A DNA stretch of 64,000 bases, taken from positions 34,975-98,974 of IMG/VR virus record IMGVR_UViG_3300008120_000017; one strand, given 5' to 3'. The translations under genes and the position numbers were made by a program. The notes below the pieces were generated by a model. That model searched no databases, was not told the origin of the DNA, and worked only from the letters and a program-made list of their open reading frames with translations. This document shows positions 54,189 to 63,101 of the stretch, in pieces; positions within the stretch are counted from its first letter, which is position 1; each line of letters begins with the position of its first letter. Source of the DNA: a virus.

Positions 54189-54266
54189 AATTATAATTGT
54201 TGTGCTTTGTCTGTGACCTACTATCTGATTAAATAGATACACTAAAATAAACTTTAATCAAGTATT

Positions 54267-56123
54267 TTAATAACCAATTGTATTCTTTGGTGGTCTACCA
54301 AATTCTTTTCCATATGCTAGTGCTGGAAGTGGATTGGTACCATGAATATTAGATGTTACATCACCTCTAATTACGTTTTTCTTTAAGTTTTTTTGCACAT
54401 AAGACGTACCAAGTTGAGACATCCAATCTTTGTCATGAGAAGGATTCTCCATTAATCTGACCATATTAGGTTTAAAACTAGGTTCATGGTCGGAAACCAA
54501 AACTTGTTTCTCTTCCATCTCATTTAACTCTTTTACAACACTTGGTGTAACTCTTGTACCAATGCTATAATGTAGTACAGGCGACTCTAAAAATTTCCCG
54601 ATAGCTTTATTTGGCTCTAGATTTAATGAGTCTGGCCTTGGCACATAGCTTTTACTGAAAGAACTGTACTCGACTATATCGTCAGGTAAATAATGGCTAG
54701 ATTCATCAGCATCAGTTACCGTAACATGATCTACAACGGCTCTGGCAACCAATTCGGCATTTCTCCTGGACACGTCTATTCCGTTGTCTTTAAATGTGTC
54801 TTGTATTTGCTTTAATAAGCTCAACCTTCCTGCTCCTATACCCTTTAATCTCACTACATCAGCTGGGTTCATCAAACCACTAGATAGTCTGTCTCCTGAT
54901 TCTATTTTGTCGCCTCTTTTTACCAATATTTCATGTTCTGGAGATATATAGTGTTCTTTTCCACCTATGACAACACTTGAACCCCCCTGAGGCAATTTAT
55001 CTATACTGTCAACGACACCATCAGCTTCAGATAAAGAAGCTTTATCTGGAAACGTTTCAGGAACCTGAAACAATGCATTTATTGCTTTAAATCCAGTAAC
55101 CTTTGCTACGTTTGCTACACCAGCTGAGTGCTTAGTGGAAAGCAAACTCTGGCTAAGAGGTTCTGTTAGAGCGCTTGCTGCTGCAAGCCCAACCGCATCT
55201 GATAATCCAGGTAGTGTTCCGCGTTCTCTTACCCCACAGCATCTTGAGCATACTCCATTATGTGCTGCGCATGTCATTGGAGACCTAACTAATAATTTAC
55301 TTTTTCCACGCTTTTGTATATCCCTTATTACTTTTGTATTAAGTAAGGTTCCAGCGGGATACCCAGCAACCCCTTTAGCCAAGACAGATCCAACGTTGTC
55401 TTTATCCTCAATTGAAACGGGAATACCTGAAGAGGACTTACAGTCATCTTCAGTTACCAATAAGTCCATTGCGGCTGCATTGATTTGTTTTGCTAGGAAT
55501 CCAGAGTTTTGTGTAGAAAATTTTGTAGCTATCAATCCAGCCCTGGTTCCATAACTCGCTGCAAAATATTCAGCTGGATTCATTCCCTGTGTATATGAGC
55601 TTTTTATTCCTATAGGGACTGGAGTATTTGTTTGGTCCATCACCAAGAAGTCTGCACCTATATTACTATTTAATTGGCTTTTATTTCCTCTGGCTCCTGA
55701 TGCAACCATTTTTGCTAGATTTGACCCCTTCTTTAGGGATGCATCAAATATCATGTCAGGCATCTTTGAAGAATACCTATTATAAAGTTTTACAAGTTTT
55801 TCTTCTTTTTGTTCTTGAGTCAAAGTTTCGTCGGAAAAAATATTATTTTCTTCCGTCGAAACTTGATCCATCAAAGTTTTTTTATCTATTGGGGACTCAA
55901 GATCTTTCATAGAAAAAGAGCTGCCTGTTTCGACAGCCCCTTTTGATCCAAGTCTTAGTAGCTTAAAAGATATATCTTTATATTTTTCTGGGTCAGTCTC
56001 CGCTATTCTTTGTAATACATCTTTGACTTCTTTGCTCCCTATGGGCCTGTCGTTTGGAATATCATTCCTTACTCCCTCTGGGACAATTGAATTAAAAATT
56101 AATCTAGCTACTGTAGTAGTCAT
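54267..56123 (-). CDS. RNA polymerase beta-prime, C-terminal half
   Basis: 618 residues, equivalent to roughly E. coli beta-prime from 615 on. Seen: ASGARGNKSQLNSNIG (141-156), the bridge-helix motif YGTRAGLIATKFSTQNSGFL (191-210), four zinc-binding cysteines (C228, C285, C292, C295), and a trigger loop with EPLSQSLLSTKHSAGVA (321-337), whose AGV end is nearer archaeal/eukaryotic enzymes than bacterial IGG. Clamp and C-terminal pieces follow (GRLSLLKQIQDTFKDNGID). The polymerase active centre is completed only together with the beta/beta-prime fusion protein. It lies 3.3 kb downstream of that gene in transcription direction. Confidence 0.93.
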   Translation of the reverse strand: MTTTVARLIFNSIVPEGVRNDIPNDRPIGSKEVKDVLQRIAETDPEKYKDISFKLLRLGSKGAVETGSSFSMKDLESPIDKKTLMDQVSTEENNIFSDETLTQEQKEEKLVKLYNRYSSKMPDMIFDASLKKGSNLAKMVASGARGNKSQLNSNIGADFLVMDQTNTPVPIGIKSSYTQGMNPAEYFAASYGTRAGLIATKFSTQNSGFLAKQINAAAMDLLVTEDDCKSSSGIPVSIEDKDNVGSVLAKGVAGYPAGTLLNTKVIRDIQKRGKSKLLVRSPMTCAAHNGVCSRCCGVRERGTLPGLSDAVGLAAASALTEPLSQSLLSTKHSAGVANVAKVTGFKAINALFQVPETFPDKASLSEADGVVDSIDKLPQGGSSVVIGGKEHYISPEHEILVKRGDKIESGDRLSSGLMNPADVVRLKGIGAGRLSLLKQIQDTFKDNGIDVSRRNAELVARAVVDHVTVTDADESSHYLPDDIVEYSSFSKSYVPRPDSLNLEPNKAIGKFLESPVLHYSIGTRVTPSVVKELNEMEEKQVLVSDHEPSFKPNMVRLMENPSHDKDWMSQLGTSYVQKNLKKNVIRGDVTSNIHGTNPLPALAYGKEFGRPPKNTIGY

Positions 56124-56132
56124 TTAAAATAA

Positions 56133-57434
56133 CTATACCCTATGATAATAGATACACTCAAGTCCCTTATTTTTGTCATACAAAAAAGCCTGGGCACATC
56201 TATTAGAGGTAACATATCCAGAATTGCTATGCCATGCGTCAGGTGGAGATAGACTAGGTATAACTCTTGCTATTACCCCTCCTTCCTCTATTGAGGACTC
56301 TCTGTGCAAATGTCCAAGGTGCCACTCACAATAAACGGTCTTACCCCATAACTCTCTTTGCTCTACTTGTGCTATTCTAGTGAGTTGGTTTAATTTTATT
56401 TTATCTCCATGAGTAAAACAAAGTAATGTATTTCCTACTGCGTGGTATTTTCTTGCTGTGGCAGCGTTATCTATGGACACAGTCTTAAACCCCTTAAAGA
56501 AGGCTCCAAGGAATTCTCCCAAATAAAAGGTCCTTTCTATGTCATGATTACCAGGAACTATAATAACCTTTACAGGAGCAACTGAATTACATTGATTGAT
56601 AGCCCACGTGGATAATTCGCAACCCCTCCTAAATGATTTTTGCCATCTACTGTCTTCGTTCTGAGGAGTTCCATTTCCAGTAGTATTTTCTTTATTGTTT
56701 ACATTAAAAAAATCATTACCTATTGGAAGAATTATCTCTGATATTTTCTCATTCTTAACTTTGTCTAAAAAGTCCAACAAAGCTGATTTGAATCTTACAA
56801 TGGCTTCACCTGAGTTATAATTACTGTGCCCAGTTTCTTCTTCCCAGGCTAATTTACCTAAGTGTAAATCTGGGATAGAAATCTCAAAAACCTTTCCACC
56901 TGAAATATTGTGTTTCTTTGTTGAAGTTATAGAGCTTTTTATACCAGAGATGCAGCTATTAAAAATGTCTGAAATTTTTTCTTGAGTTAGCTGGTTTCTC
57001 TTTAGTTGGGCCTTAACTTGATACAAGTTTTTGGTTATAACATCGCCGTCTTTTGATTTCATTCCAACTGGCCATGTGTTTGCAGTCCATCGTTCAATTT
57101 GCCACTTTTTAAGATCTATGTTACACGCGCCAATCAAATCTTCTAATGTTTTAATATCTTCAGTGACTGATTCAGCCTCCATCTCATTTTCGTTGCCTAC
57201 ACACCTAGTCTTATTTTGTTTTTTGTCTACAGGCAACACCTCTTTAGCGTACTCAAGTGAATCCGTAAATTTATCAAATAGATTAGATGATGGTCTAAGT
57301 GCATGCTCCACCGAGCTAAAGCTGCGCATTAATTTTTTTGCGATCTGGTCGTATGTCAGACCATTGTTTTTATAGTCACAAGCTTTCTGAAATTCGTTTT
57401 TTGTCCAAGACGTGTTGTTTTTTTTATTTGTCAT
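56133..57434 (-). CDS. Metallophosphoesterase with DNA-binding-like N-terminus
   Basis: A 433-residue protein. Residues 8-46 (SWTKNEFQKACDYKNNGLTY, then IAKKLMRSFSSVEHAL) form a helix-turn-helix/SANT-like domain. A helical linker follows. The calcineurin-type phosphoesterase has all metal motifs: DLHLGK (Asp189, His191), GND (239-241), GNHD (295-298), His342 in THGD and GHLH (374-377). Such enzymes act on nucleic acids or phosphoproteins. It sits between the beta-prime C-terminal gene and structural genes, ten bases after its neighbour, so it may be expressed with the polymerase. The substrate is unknown; a nuclease or RNA end-processing role is likely. Confidence 0.85.
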   Translation of the reverse strand: MTNKKNNTSWTKNEFQKACDYKNNGLTYDQIAKKLMRSFSSVEHALRPSSNLFDKFTDSLEYAKEVLPVDKKQNKTRCVGNENEMEAESVTEDIKTLEDLIGACNIDLKKWQIERWTANTWPVGMKSKDGDVITKNLYQVKAQLKRNQLTQEKISDIFNSCISGIKSSITSTKKHNISGGKVFEISIPDLHLGKLAWEEETGHSNYNSGEAIVRFKSALLDFLDKVKNEKISEIILPIGNDFFNVNNKENTTGNGTPQNEDSRWQKSFRRGCELSTWAINQCNSVAPVKVIIVPGNHDIERTFYLGEFLGAFFKGFKTVSIDNAATARKYHAVGNTLLCFTHGDKIKLNQLTRIAQVEQRELWGKTVYCEWHLGHLHRESSIEEGGVIARVIPSLSPPDAWHSNSGYVTSNRCAQAFLYDKNKGLECIYYHRV

Positions 57435-57438
57435 TTTA

Positions 57439-57660
57439 TTACTCTGTTATTTTTATTCCCAGATTTTTCGCTACTTGATCAAAGTCTTCTTGATCGTCTC
57501 TTGAGATAATCATTACAGGACTAGGTGGCATTAACAATATTAATGCAACAAGGGTATTTGTGTTATCCCTTATTTCTATTGTCTTGACACTTTTTGTGTC
57601 TAGCAGCGGTTCTTCTAAAGGGTTATTTTTAGCAATAACTCTTAAGGAATAATCTGGCAT
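57439..57660 (-). CDS. Small hypothetical protein
   Basis: A 73-residue alpha/beta protein: a strand-helix-strand pattern (YSLRVIAKN, SVKTIEIRDNTNTLVALILL, then PPSPVMIISRDDQEDFDQVAK). No motif is recognised. It lies between the phosphoesterase and a Gln-rich gene, with 4 and 6 bases to spare. Confidence 0.5.
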   Translation of the reverse strand: MPDYSLRVIAKNNPLEEPLLDTKSVKTIEIRDNTNTLVALILLMPPSPVMIISRDDQEDFDQVAKNLGIKITE

Positions 57661-57666
57661 TTTTTT

Positions 57667-58131
57667 TTATTGTGCTGGTTGGCCCTCAGGAGCAGCTTGA
57701 GCCTGTTGATCGGCTGGAGGAGCTTGCGGCTCCTGCTGGGCTGCGGCCTGTTGTTGCTGTGGGTCTGCACCAGTTATTTGTGCCATCATTTGCTCTATTT
57801 GGTCAAGTCTTTCTTGAACACTTTTTTTCTTTTCTCCCTTTCCTCCCATTTTCATTGCTTGCAGCTCCATACCGATTTGCTGAACAATCTGCATTGTTTG
57901 CTGCTGCATTTGTGCCAACTGCTCTAGTCCACCTTGGACTAATTGTGCAAGCTCTGGGAAACCTATCTGTGGCTGAGCATCAGTTCCTGGGGCTGGTGGA
58001 GGCGGTGGAGCAATCGAACCATCCTGCTGAGCTTGCGCTATTGCTTGTTGAGTCTGAGGAGAAGAGACAAAAGCTTTTTTATCTATCTTATTTAATATTT
58101 CGTTCAGTAACTCAGTATTGAAATTTAACAT
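57667..58131 (-). CDS. Gln/Ala/Pro-rich putative internal virion protein
   Basis: A 154-residue low-complexity protein. The N-terminal LLNEILNKIDKKAFVSS resembles the tag of the internal proteins. A helical middle (ELAQLVQGGLEQLAQMQQQT, then QIGMELQAMKMGGKGEKKK) and a Gln/Ala/Pro tail follow. There is a typical AAGGAAC upstream of the start. Similar Gln-rich proteins occur among phage internal or scaffold-like proteins, with no specific function known to me. Confidence 0.5.
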   Translation of the reverse strand: MLNFNTELLNEILNKIDKKAFVSSPQTQQAIAQAQQDGSIAPPPPPAPGTDAQPQIGFPELAQLVQGGLEQLAQMQQQTMQIVQQIGMELQAMKMGGKGEKKKSVQERLDQIEQMMAQITGADPQQQQAAAQQEPQAPPADQQAQAAPEGQPAQ

Positions 58132-58142
58132 ATGTTTGTTCC

Positions 58143-58760
58143 TTATCTAAAAAGTAATCTACAGGTCATAAACTCCCCAGGGGATGTATTAGCTACAGAT
58201 ATCACCTTAAGTCTTATTTGATCCTGTGGGAAAAATTCTTTCTCTTTAGTGAAAATTTCGTAATAAAATAATTTACCATCTTCTATGATGGTTTCATTAA
58301 TCATTGAATTGGTGCTCTCTTCTTTTAGCTGTATAACAGTGGAGTCACCAACTGGACTCATAAAAAAACTTACCTGCATGCCATAGCAAATCAAAGATTG
58401 TGTACCAGGTACATCAAAATAGCCAAACGTCTTTCCAGCAAAAAGCGTTCCTGGAAAATAAAAATCAACAAACCCTGGGGCTGCAGCCGAACCAGACGTA
58501 GTGCCTGGCCCAGCACTTAATGTTACCAAAGAGTTAATAGGTCTCCATACCACATTTCCATTTAAGTCTAGTGTTGGAACCCAACCCTCAGTAGCTAAAG
58601 AAGATGGTTGGCTTATGAACTCTTTCCAGTTTTTACCACCATCTTTTGTGTACTGGATAGATAAAGAGCCAGAAGAAGCGTCTCTATAAAATCTAGTTTT
58701 TTGGCTGTCAACCAGTGGATTTGGAATAAAATGTTGGTCTCCTAAAATTGGATCTGGCAT
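58143..58760 (-). CDS. Putative virion surface or fibre protein
   Basis: A 205-residue, beta-rich protein. The N-terminal ~60 residues have the pattern of repeats that display on fibres (RDASSGSLSIQYTKDGGKNW), followed by a glycine-rich TLSAGPGTTSGSAAAPG hinge and a C-terminal jelly-roll-like domain ending EFMTCRLLF. No enzyme motif. It could be a head fibre or a decoration protein. Confidence 0.5.
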   Translation of the reverse strand: MPDPILGDQHFIPNPLVDSQKTRFYRDASSGSLSIQYTKDGGKNWKEFISQPSSLATEGWVPTLDLNGNVVWRPINSLVTLSAGPGTTSGSAAAPGFVDFYFPGTLFAGKTFGYFDVPGTQSLICYGMQVSFFMSPVGDSTVIQLKEESTNSMINETIIEDGKLFYYEIFTKEKEFFPQDQIRLKVISVANTSPGEFMTCRLLFR

Positions 58761-58763
58761 ACA

Positions 58764-59387
58764 TTAAATATTAAATAATTTTTTAATCAAACCCTTTGGT
58801 TTTTCTTCTTGTTGGCTTGACTCTTCTTTTTCCTCTTCTGGTAGGTCTACTACCCCAACGTTCAAGTCAGTATCTTGATTTGGCCTTTTTCTTAAGCTTG
58901 TACTAACCCTAATAGATTTTCCTTCACCGACCCTTTTAGCTGCTCTACTCATATTCAATATCATTGGAATTAATGCAGCTGTACCAACTACTCCTGCACC
59001 ACCCAAAATTGTTTTCTCTGTGGGAGACAGTTTATCTAAAAATGGCTTTCTTATGTATTCTTGAGTTTTTGCAATTTCGTCTTGGGATTTCTGTAACCCA
59101 TGCAATGCAGGAATCGCAGCTAGTGCGACGTCTTTTGTCGGAGCAAGTAAAACGGTCCCAAGGCCTTTGGTGACTTCACCTTTGTTTATTAAGTTTCCCC
59201 CAAGAGCACCAGTGAGCAAATTAACTAATCCGAGTCCAACTCTACTTGGGGTGACGTCCCCATAATTGTCTTTATTTTGTAGGTAGTCTAATCCACCAGC
59301 AGTTATGCCACCAGTAACTAATGGAGCTAACAAGCTTTTAGCTATAGAAGCCTCTTTTCCGAATAATACTGAAGGAACCTCATTCAT
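58764..59387 (-). CDS. Putative internal virion protein
   Basis: 207 residues from MNEVPSVLFGKEASIAK; a longer reading to 59411 would overlap the polymerase gene by 17 bases. Glycine-rich hydrophobic segments (LLAPLVTGGITAGGLDYL; GLGLVNLLTGALGGN; GAGVVGTAALIPMIL) alternate with charged ones, and the tail is acidic then Lys-rich. It follows the beta/beta-prime gene by seven bases. The character matches the other putative packaged membrane-active proteins, but it lacks the M-N-K-Y start. Confidence 0.55.
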   Translation of the reverse strand: MNEVPSVLFGKEASIAKSLLAPLVTGGITAGGLDYLQNKDNYGDVTPSRVGLGLVNLLTGALGGNLINKGEVTKGLGTVLLAPTKDVALAAIPALHGLQKSQDEIAKTQEYIRKPFLDKLSPTEKTILGGAGVVGTAALIPMILNMSRAAKRVGEGKSIRVSTSLRKRPNQDTDLNVGVVDLPEEEKEESSQQEEKPKGLIKKLFNI

Positions 59388-59394
59388 TTTAATA

Positions 59395-62300
59395 TTATGC
59401 ACTAATTTCAACTGGTGTGTCGATTGATATTTCTCCTCTTCTGTACGCAGCTATAACATCCGAAGCATCTTTAAATTTTACTGAAGGTTTATTTTTGTCT
59501 ATATTTGTAGTATTGTAAAGACCTAAAACAAACTCCTGTGAAGGAGTGTAAAATATCTTTTTGTCTTTGATAGATAGTAGATTCTTTGACGGCATCAATT
59601 TTTTCTTTGCCTCATCAACGGCGTCATCAGATACTGGCACATGGACATTCATTTGGTCTCCGTCAAAATCCAGGTTAAACCCCTTAACGATTAATGGACT
59701 CACCTGAATCGAATCACCAGTCACAAGCCTTGGTGTTGCAGCCATTATATTAAATCTATGCAATGCTGGAGCTCTATTGTAGAGTACTGGTCTTTCTGAC
59801 ATTTCGTCTAGCAAGAATTTTTTAGCGTAATCACTCTTTCTTTCTACGTTCAATGCAGCCTGAGTCGATGGCATACCATTTTTAACCATTCTACGCATAA
59901 CGAATGGAGCATATAATTTCCATGCCATTTTTGCTGGAACCCCTATACTGTCCATATCTAAATCATCACTAGGTATGGTTACCCCTCTTCCAACAGTATT
60001 TACAGTATGTCCAATAACTTTTGACAAAAACATACCAGTCTTTGGTCCACCTGATCCAGCCAGTGACTTTATAAAACCTTTTATTCCCTTTTGCTGTAGT
60101 TTAGGATGAAGAGGATCACCAAGGCCCATTACAGCGGTTAACGCATCATATACCGCAAGCCTCTCCTCTCCTGCTTCTGCATCGCCAAATGTGTCTTTTG
60201 ATTCTCTATGTAAATCCCTAGCGGTCATTAAGTCTTTATATAAATAATTAGAATCAGCACTTAACATCATTTTACCGGCCATTGACACTGGTCTATAGCT
60301 AGGAGGTAAAACAGGAACCCTTGTCATAAAGAAATCATCTTTATCCAATCCTTGCTTCCTGATTCCAGATAGAATATTTAATTTTTTTACTGCATCATTT
60401 CTAGATGTCTTTGATCCATTTCTTATTGCAGACCTTAGGTCTTCATCCATTCTATTAAAATCAATTGATTGATATGCATCAATTAACGCCTGTGGGCCGG
60501 TTTTCCCGTTGATCATCTCCTTACCGGATAGAACATCCCTCATCTTGTTTTCAGTTAATCCCAGGATTTTTCTAAGAGGCTCCTCTAGTATTGGGTTCGG
60601 CGTAGGCTCGTCCAATGAAATGAAGCTCCAGTTTCTTCCATCTATACCGTGCAATGACTGATCCATTAATCCACCTTTTACTGGTTCTCCAGTTCTAGGG
60701 TCTATTGTATCTGAGTTATTTAATTCCCTGTCTCCGACTAATGAGTCTATATCGCTTCTTCTTAGTGCTTTTATTGTTATATTGGATCCCTTTTTATCTG
60801 GATTAATACCAGCTGCTTTTAGGGTGTTTGTAAATTTTTCATAAATAAAAGGAGTCTTTGGTGCAGGAAGTGACATGCCCATTTTTATAGATCTCCACAT
60901 ATCCACGTTTGCACCCGTCCTATAATTCTGAATATCGAATAAATTTTTAACAGCACCATGAGAAAGTAATGCCATTGTATCTAGCATACCTATTCTTTTT
61001 GCGCTTTCTGATCCACCTGGTTTGCCTGGTTGTTCGTTTAGATCTGGATTACCCTCATCTATCGCGCTAAGCTTTGCGTCTGCTGTATGCTCTAGTTTTA
61101 GAAAATTTTGTATACCAGTAAGAACTTTTGGTATTACTTTATTTGTTTCTGGGTCCAGTAAGTCTTCTGTATCTGAGACCTGATTAAGGTCTAATTCATT
61201 TTTTACGAAGTCGTGAAACGAGTCAGAAGAAAAGGATGGAAGTGTATATCTTTTTCCAGTCTTTGTGGCGACTTTTCCTAACAATGCTTCATATACCATT
61301 CCTGGGTTAACTCTTCCAATCATGGCAGCTGGATTAATCAATATGTCCACTGTGTTTCCGTCTTTATCTTTAAACATTTTATCATCAGGAATTATTCGAC
61401 CAATAACTCCCTTAGCAGCAAATCTAGATGATATTTTATCACCAGGCTTTGCTGGAAAATTTGCTGATATGTTTACAGACAAACCTCTTCTTGTTTCTAT
61501 GGCATCTATAACGTTACCATTTACGTTTTTTTCCCATGTTTGGCTTTTATCTATAAAAGATTTTTTGAGAATTTTATGGAGATTGCCTTTAGCTCTGTCT
61601 TCTGCCCTTAGAATCCTAGGAGCAACAGATAAAAATACTGGATCACCAGGATTTATTTCTGCACCTGATTTAATCATTCCATTGTCGTCTATCTTGCTTA
61701 GCTGTTCCTTTGTGTATTTATTTGGGAACAATTGTATAAATTTATTTTTACTGGAAACTACTCCGTCCTTATTCTCTACATCAAATCCATATAAATGCGA
61801 TGACGTAAGTTTAGATGCAGCGCCCTCACTAATTGTAATAGAGTCCTCAAACGTACCACCCTGTTTTCCTGGCATAAAAGCTACCCTAAGATTCTTGCCT
61901 ATAGATAGTTCTCCGTCTTTATTTACATAATTTGAATGAGCTAATGCTTGTCCGGTTTTGACTTGATCACCTGGCTTAACTAATGGAGTGTCTGTAGTAA
62001 ATGTTTTTCTGTTGTGTGGATAAAAATATCTTAACTCCATGTCCACATCTTTTTTGTCTAACCCAGTTATTGTTATTCTATCGTTTGTTATTTTTTTAAC
62101 TACCCCGTCAGTTGGGGACGCGACAACTCCTATTTTAGACCCTATGGTCTTTTCTAATGGTTGTTCATTGTCTTCGTCTAATGACATTACAAGAGGTGGC
62201 TCTGGTTGTGCCATCGGTAAAGCTTGCGTAAAATACTTGCCAGCCATAAATGCTCTAGCCCCTTTCATTGTACTAAACATTGGGGCTAGATTAATAGAGT

Positions 62301-62487
62301 CTGTATACACGTGCGAAGGGGACAATATTTTGTATTCCACTTCGTCTGGGGTAGCATAAGTTAACTTACCCTTTTTCATTGCTGGAACTGGGTAAGACGA
62401 TTTTGATCCGTTAGGATCTATTACTTGTGGTAACGCATTCTTCTGGACAAAGTCTGGAAAAAGCTCTGAAAACAAATCTTTTTTCAT
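59395..62487 (-). CDS. RNA polymerase fused beta C-terminal half / beta-prime N-terminal half
   Basis: 1030 residues. Residues ~45-562 match the C-terminal half of beta (from E. coli ~650): DEVEYKILSPS, IGKNLRVAFMPGKQGGTFED (196-215), GDKISSRFAAKGVIGR (349-364) with the catalytic-region Lys359 kept and the second Lys replaced by Arg, and the beta clamp GGSESAKRIGMLDTMALL. From ~600 it becomes beta-prime N-terminal half: EPLRKILGLTENKM, VPVLPPSYRPV, RPVLYNRAPALHRFNI, then NLDFDGDQM with the catalytic Asp triad in DFDGD (940-944), and it ends at E. coli ~545. The beta-prime N-terminal zinc ribbon is not visible. The first half of beta is absent. It pairs with 54267..56123 to complete beta-prime. 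Confidence 0.92.
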   Translation of the reverse strand: MKKDLFSELFPDFVQKNALPQVIDPNGSKSSYPVPAMKKGKLTYATPDEVEYKILSPSHVYTDSINLAPMFSTMKGARAFMAGKYFTQALPMAQPEPPLVMSLDEDNEQPLEKTIGSKIGVVASPTDGVVKKITNDRITITGLDKKDVDMELRYFYPHNRKTFTTDTPLVKPGDQVKTGQALAHSNYVNKDGELSIGKNLRVAFMPGKQGGTFEDSITISEGAASKLTSSHLYGFDVENKDGVVSSKNKFIQLFPNKYTKEQLSKIDDNGMIKSGAEINPGDPVFLSVAPRILRAEDRAKGNLHKILKKSFIDKSQTWEKNVNGNVIDAIETRRGLSVNISANFPAKPGDKISSRFAAKGVIGRIIPDDKMFKDKDGNTVDILINPAAMIGRVNPGMVYEALLGKVATKTGKRYTLPSFSSDSFHDFVKNELDLNQVSDTEDLLDPETNKVIPKVLTGIQNFLKLEHTADAKLSAIDEGNPDLNEQPGKPGGSESAKRIGMLDTMALLSHGAVKNLFDIQNYRTGANVDMWRSIKMGMSLPAPKTPFIYEKFTNTLKAAGINPDKKGSNITIKALRRSDIDSLVGDRELNNSDTIDPRTGEPVKGGLMDQSLHGIDGRNWSFISLDEPTPNPILEEPLRKILGLTENKMRDVLSGKEMINGKTGPQALIDAYQSIDFNRMDEDLRSAIRNGSKTSRNDAVKKLNILSGIRKQGLDKDDFFMTRVPVLPPSYRPVSMAGKMMLSADSNYLYKDLMTARDLHRESKDTFGDAEAGEERLAVYDALTAVMGLGDPLHPKLQQKGIKGFIKSLAGSGGPKTGMFLSKVIGHTVNTVGRGVTIPSDDLDMDSIGVPAKMAWKLYAPFVMRRMVKNGMPSTQAALNVERKSDYAKKFLLDEMSERPVLYNRAPALHRFNIMAATPRLVTGDSIQVSPLIVKGFNLDFDGDQMNVHVPVSDDAVDEAKKKLMPSKNLLSIKDKKIFYTPSQEFVLGLYNTTNIDKNKPSVKFKDASDVIAAYRRGEISIDTPVEISA

Positions 62488-62490
62488 GTA

Positions 62491-63096
62491 TTAATAAATT
62501 AAATATCTACGTATAAACATATTTACGTAATTCAATCCTCTTTCGGTCTTATATATCAAGTAACTTATATATCTCCAAAAATGTTTCCAGCCAACTTTAT
62601 TTAGCAACCTCTTAAATCTATTTATTAGTTTATTTTCTTTTTCCTTTTGCTCTTTCATTAGCCTATCAAAGCTAATTGAATGTTTTTCGGTTGTTTTTAC
62701 CTCAACTAATAAAATCTTATCTAATTTTCCGTAAATAAAGTATGCATCAAAATCCATCCAGGTTTCCTCTGTGTCGGATGAGTCTATGCTACTATAAAAT
62801 GTTATTTTACCGTGATAGTCTATTTTCTTTGTGTATCTATCTTTCTCTATTACTTCTTTCCAAATATTCCACGGTCTAACTTCTTTACTTTTTCTCTCTT
62901 CCTCAGAGAATGGTATGTATTCTCTTTCTACTATCTCTTCTACTAGATCTCCAGTTTCTGTTATGAAGTATTGACTCAAACAATTATCTAGGTCTTTTGT
63001 TTGAAAATTTATTTCACTCCAATTAATTGAATGTTTCTTTAATTCGTCATTAAGTGGTAATTCTACACTGACTTTAATTTCATCGAACATTCCCAT
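62491..63096 (-). CDS. Hypothetical protein of the MGMFDE phage family
   Basis: A 201-residue protein starting MGMFDEIKVSVELPLNDELK, followed by FQTKDLDNCLSQYFIT at about 51-66, a combination seen in small phage proteins of unknown function. The C-terminus is basic and Tyr/Phe-rich. It ends four bases before the start of the beta/beta-prime gene, so it may be co-transcribed with it. No motif points to a function. Confidence 0.6.
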   Translation of the reverse strand: MGMFDEIKVSVELPLNDELKKHSINWSEINFQTKDLDNCLSQYFITETGDLVEEIVEREYIPFSEEERKSKEVRPWNIWKEVIEKDRYTKKIDYHGKITFYSSIDSSDTEETWMDFDAYFIYGKLDKILLVEVKTTEKHSISFDRLMKEQKEKENKLINRFKRLLNKVGWKHFWRYISYLIYKTERGLNYVNMFIRRYLIY

Positions 63097-63101
63097 ATGT
63101 A

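Noticed and set aside
54189-54242. N-terminal extension of the hydroxylase
   Set aside because: It adds 18 residues unlike the family; the internal ATG fits the family start better.
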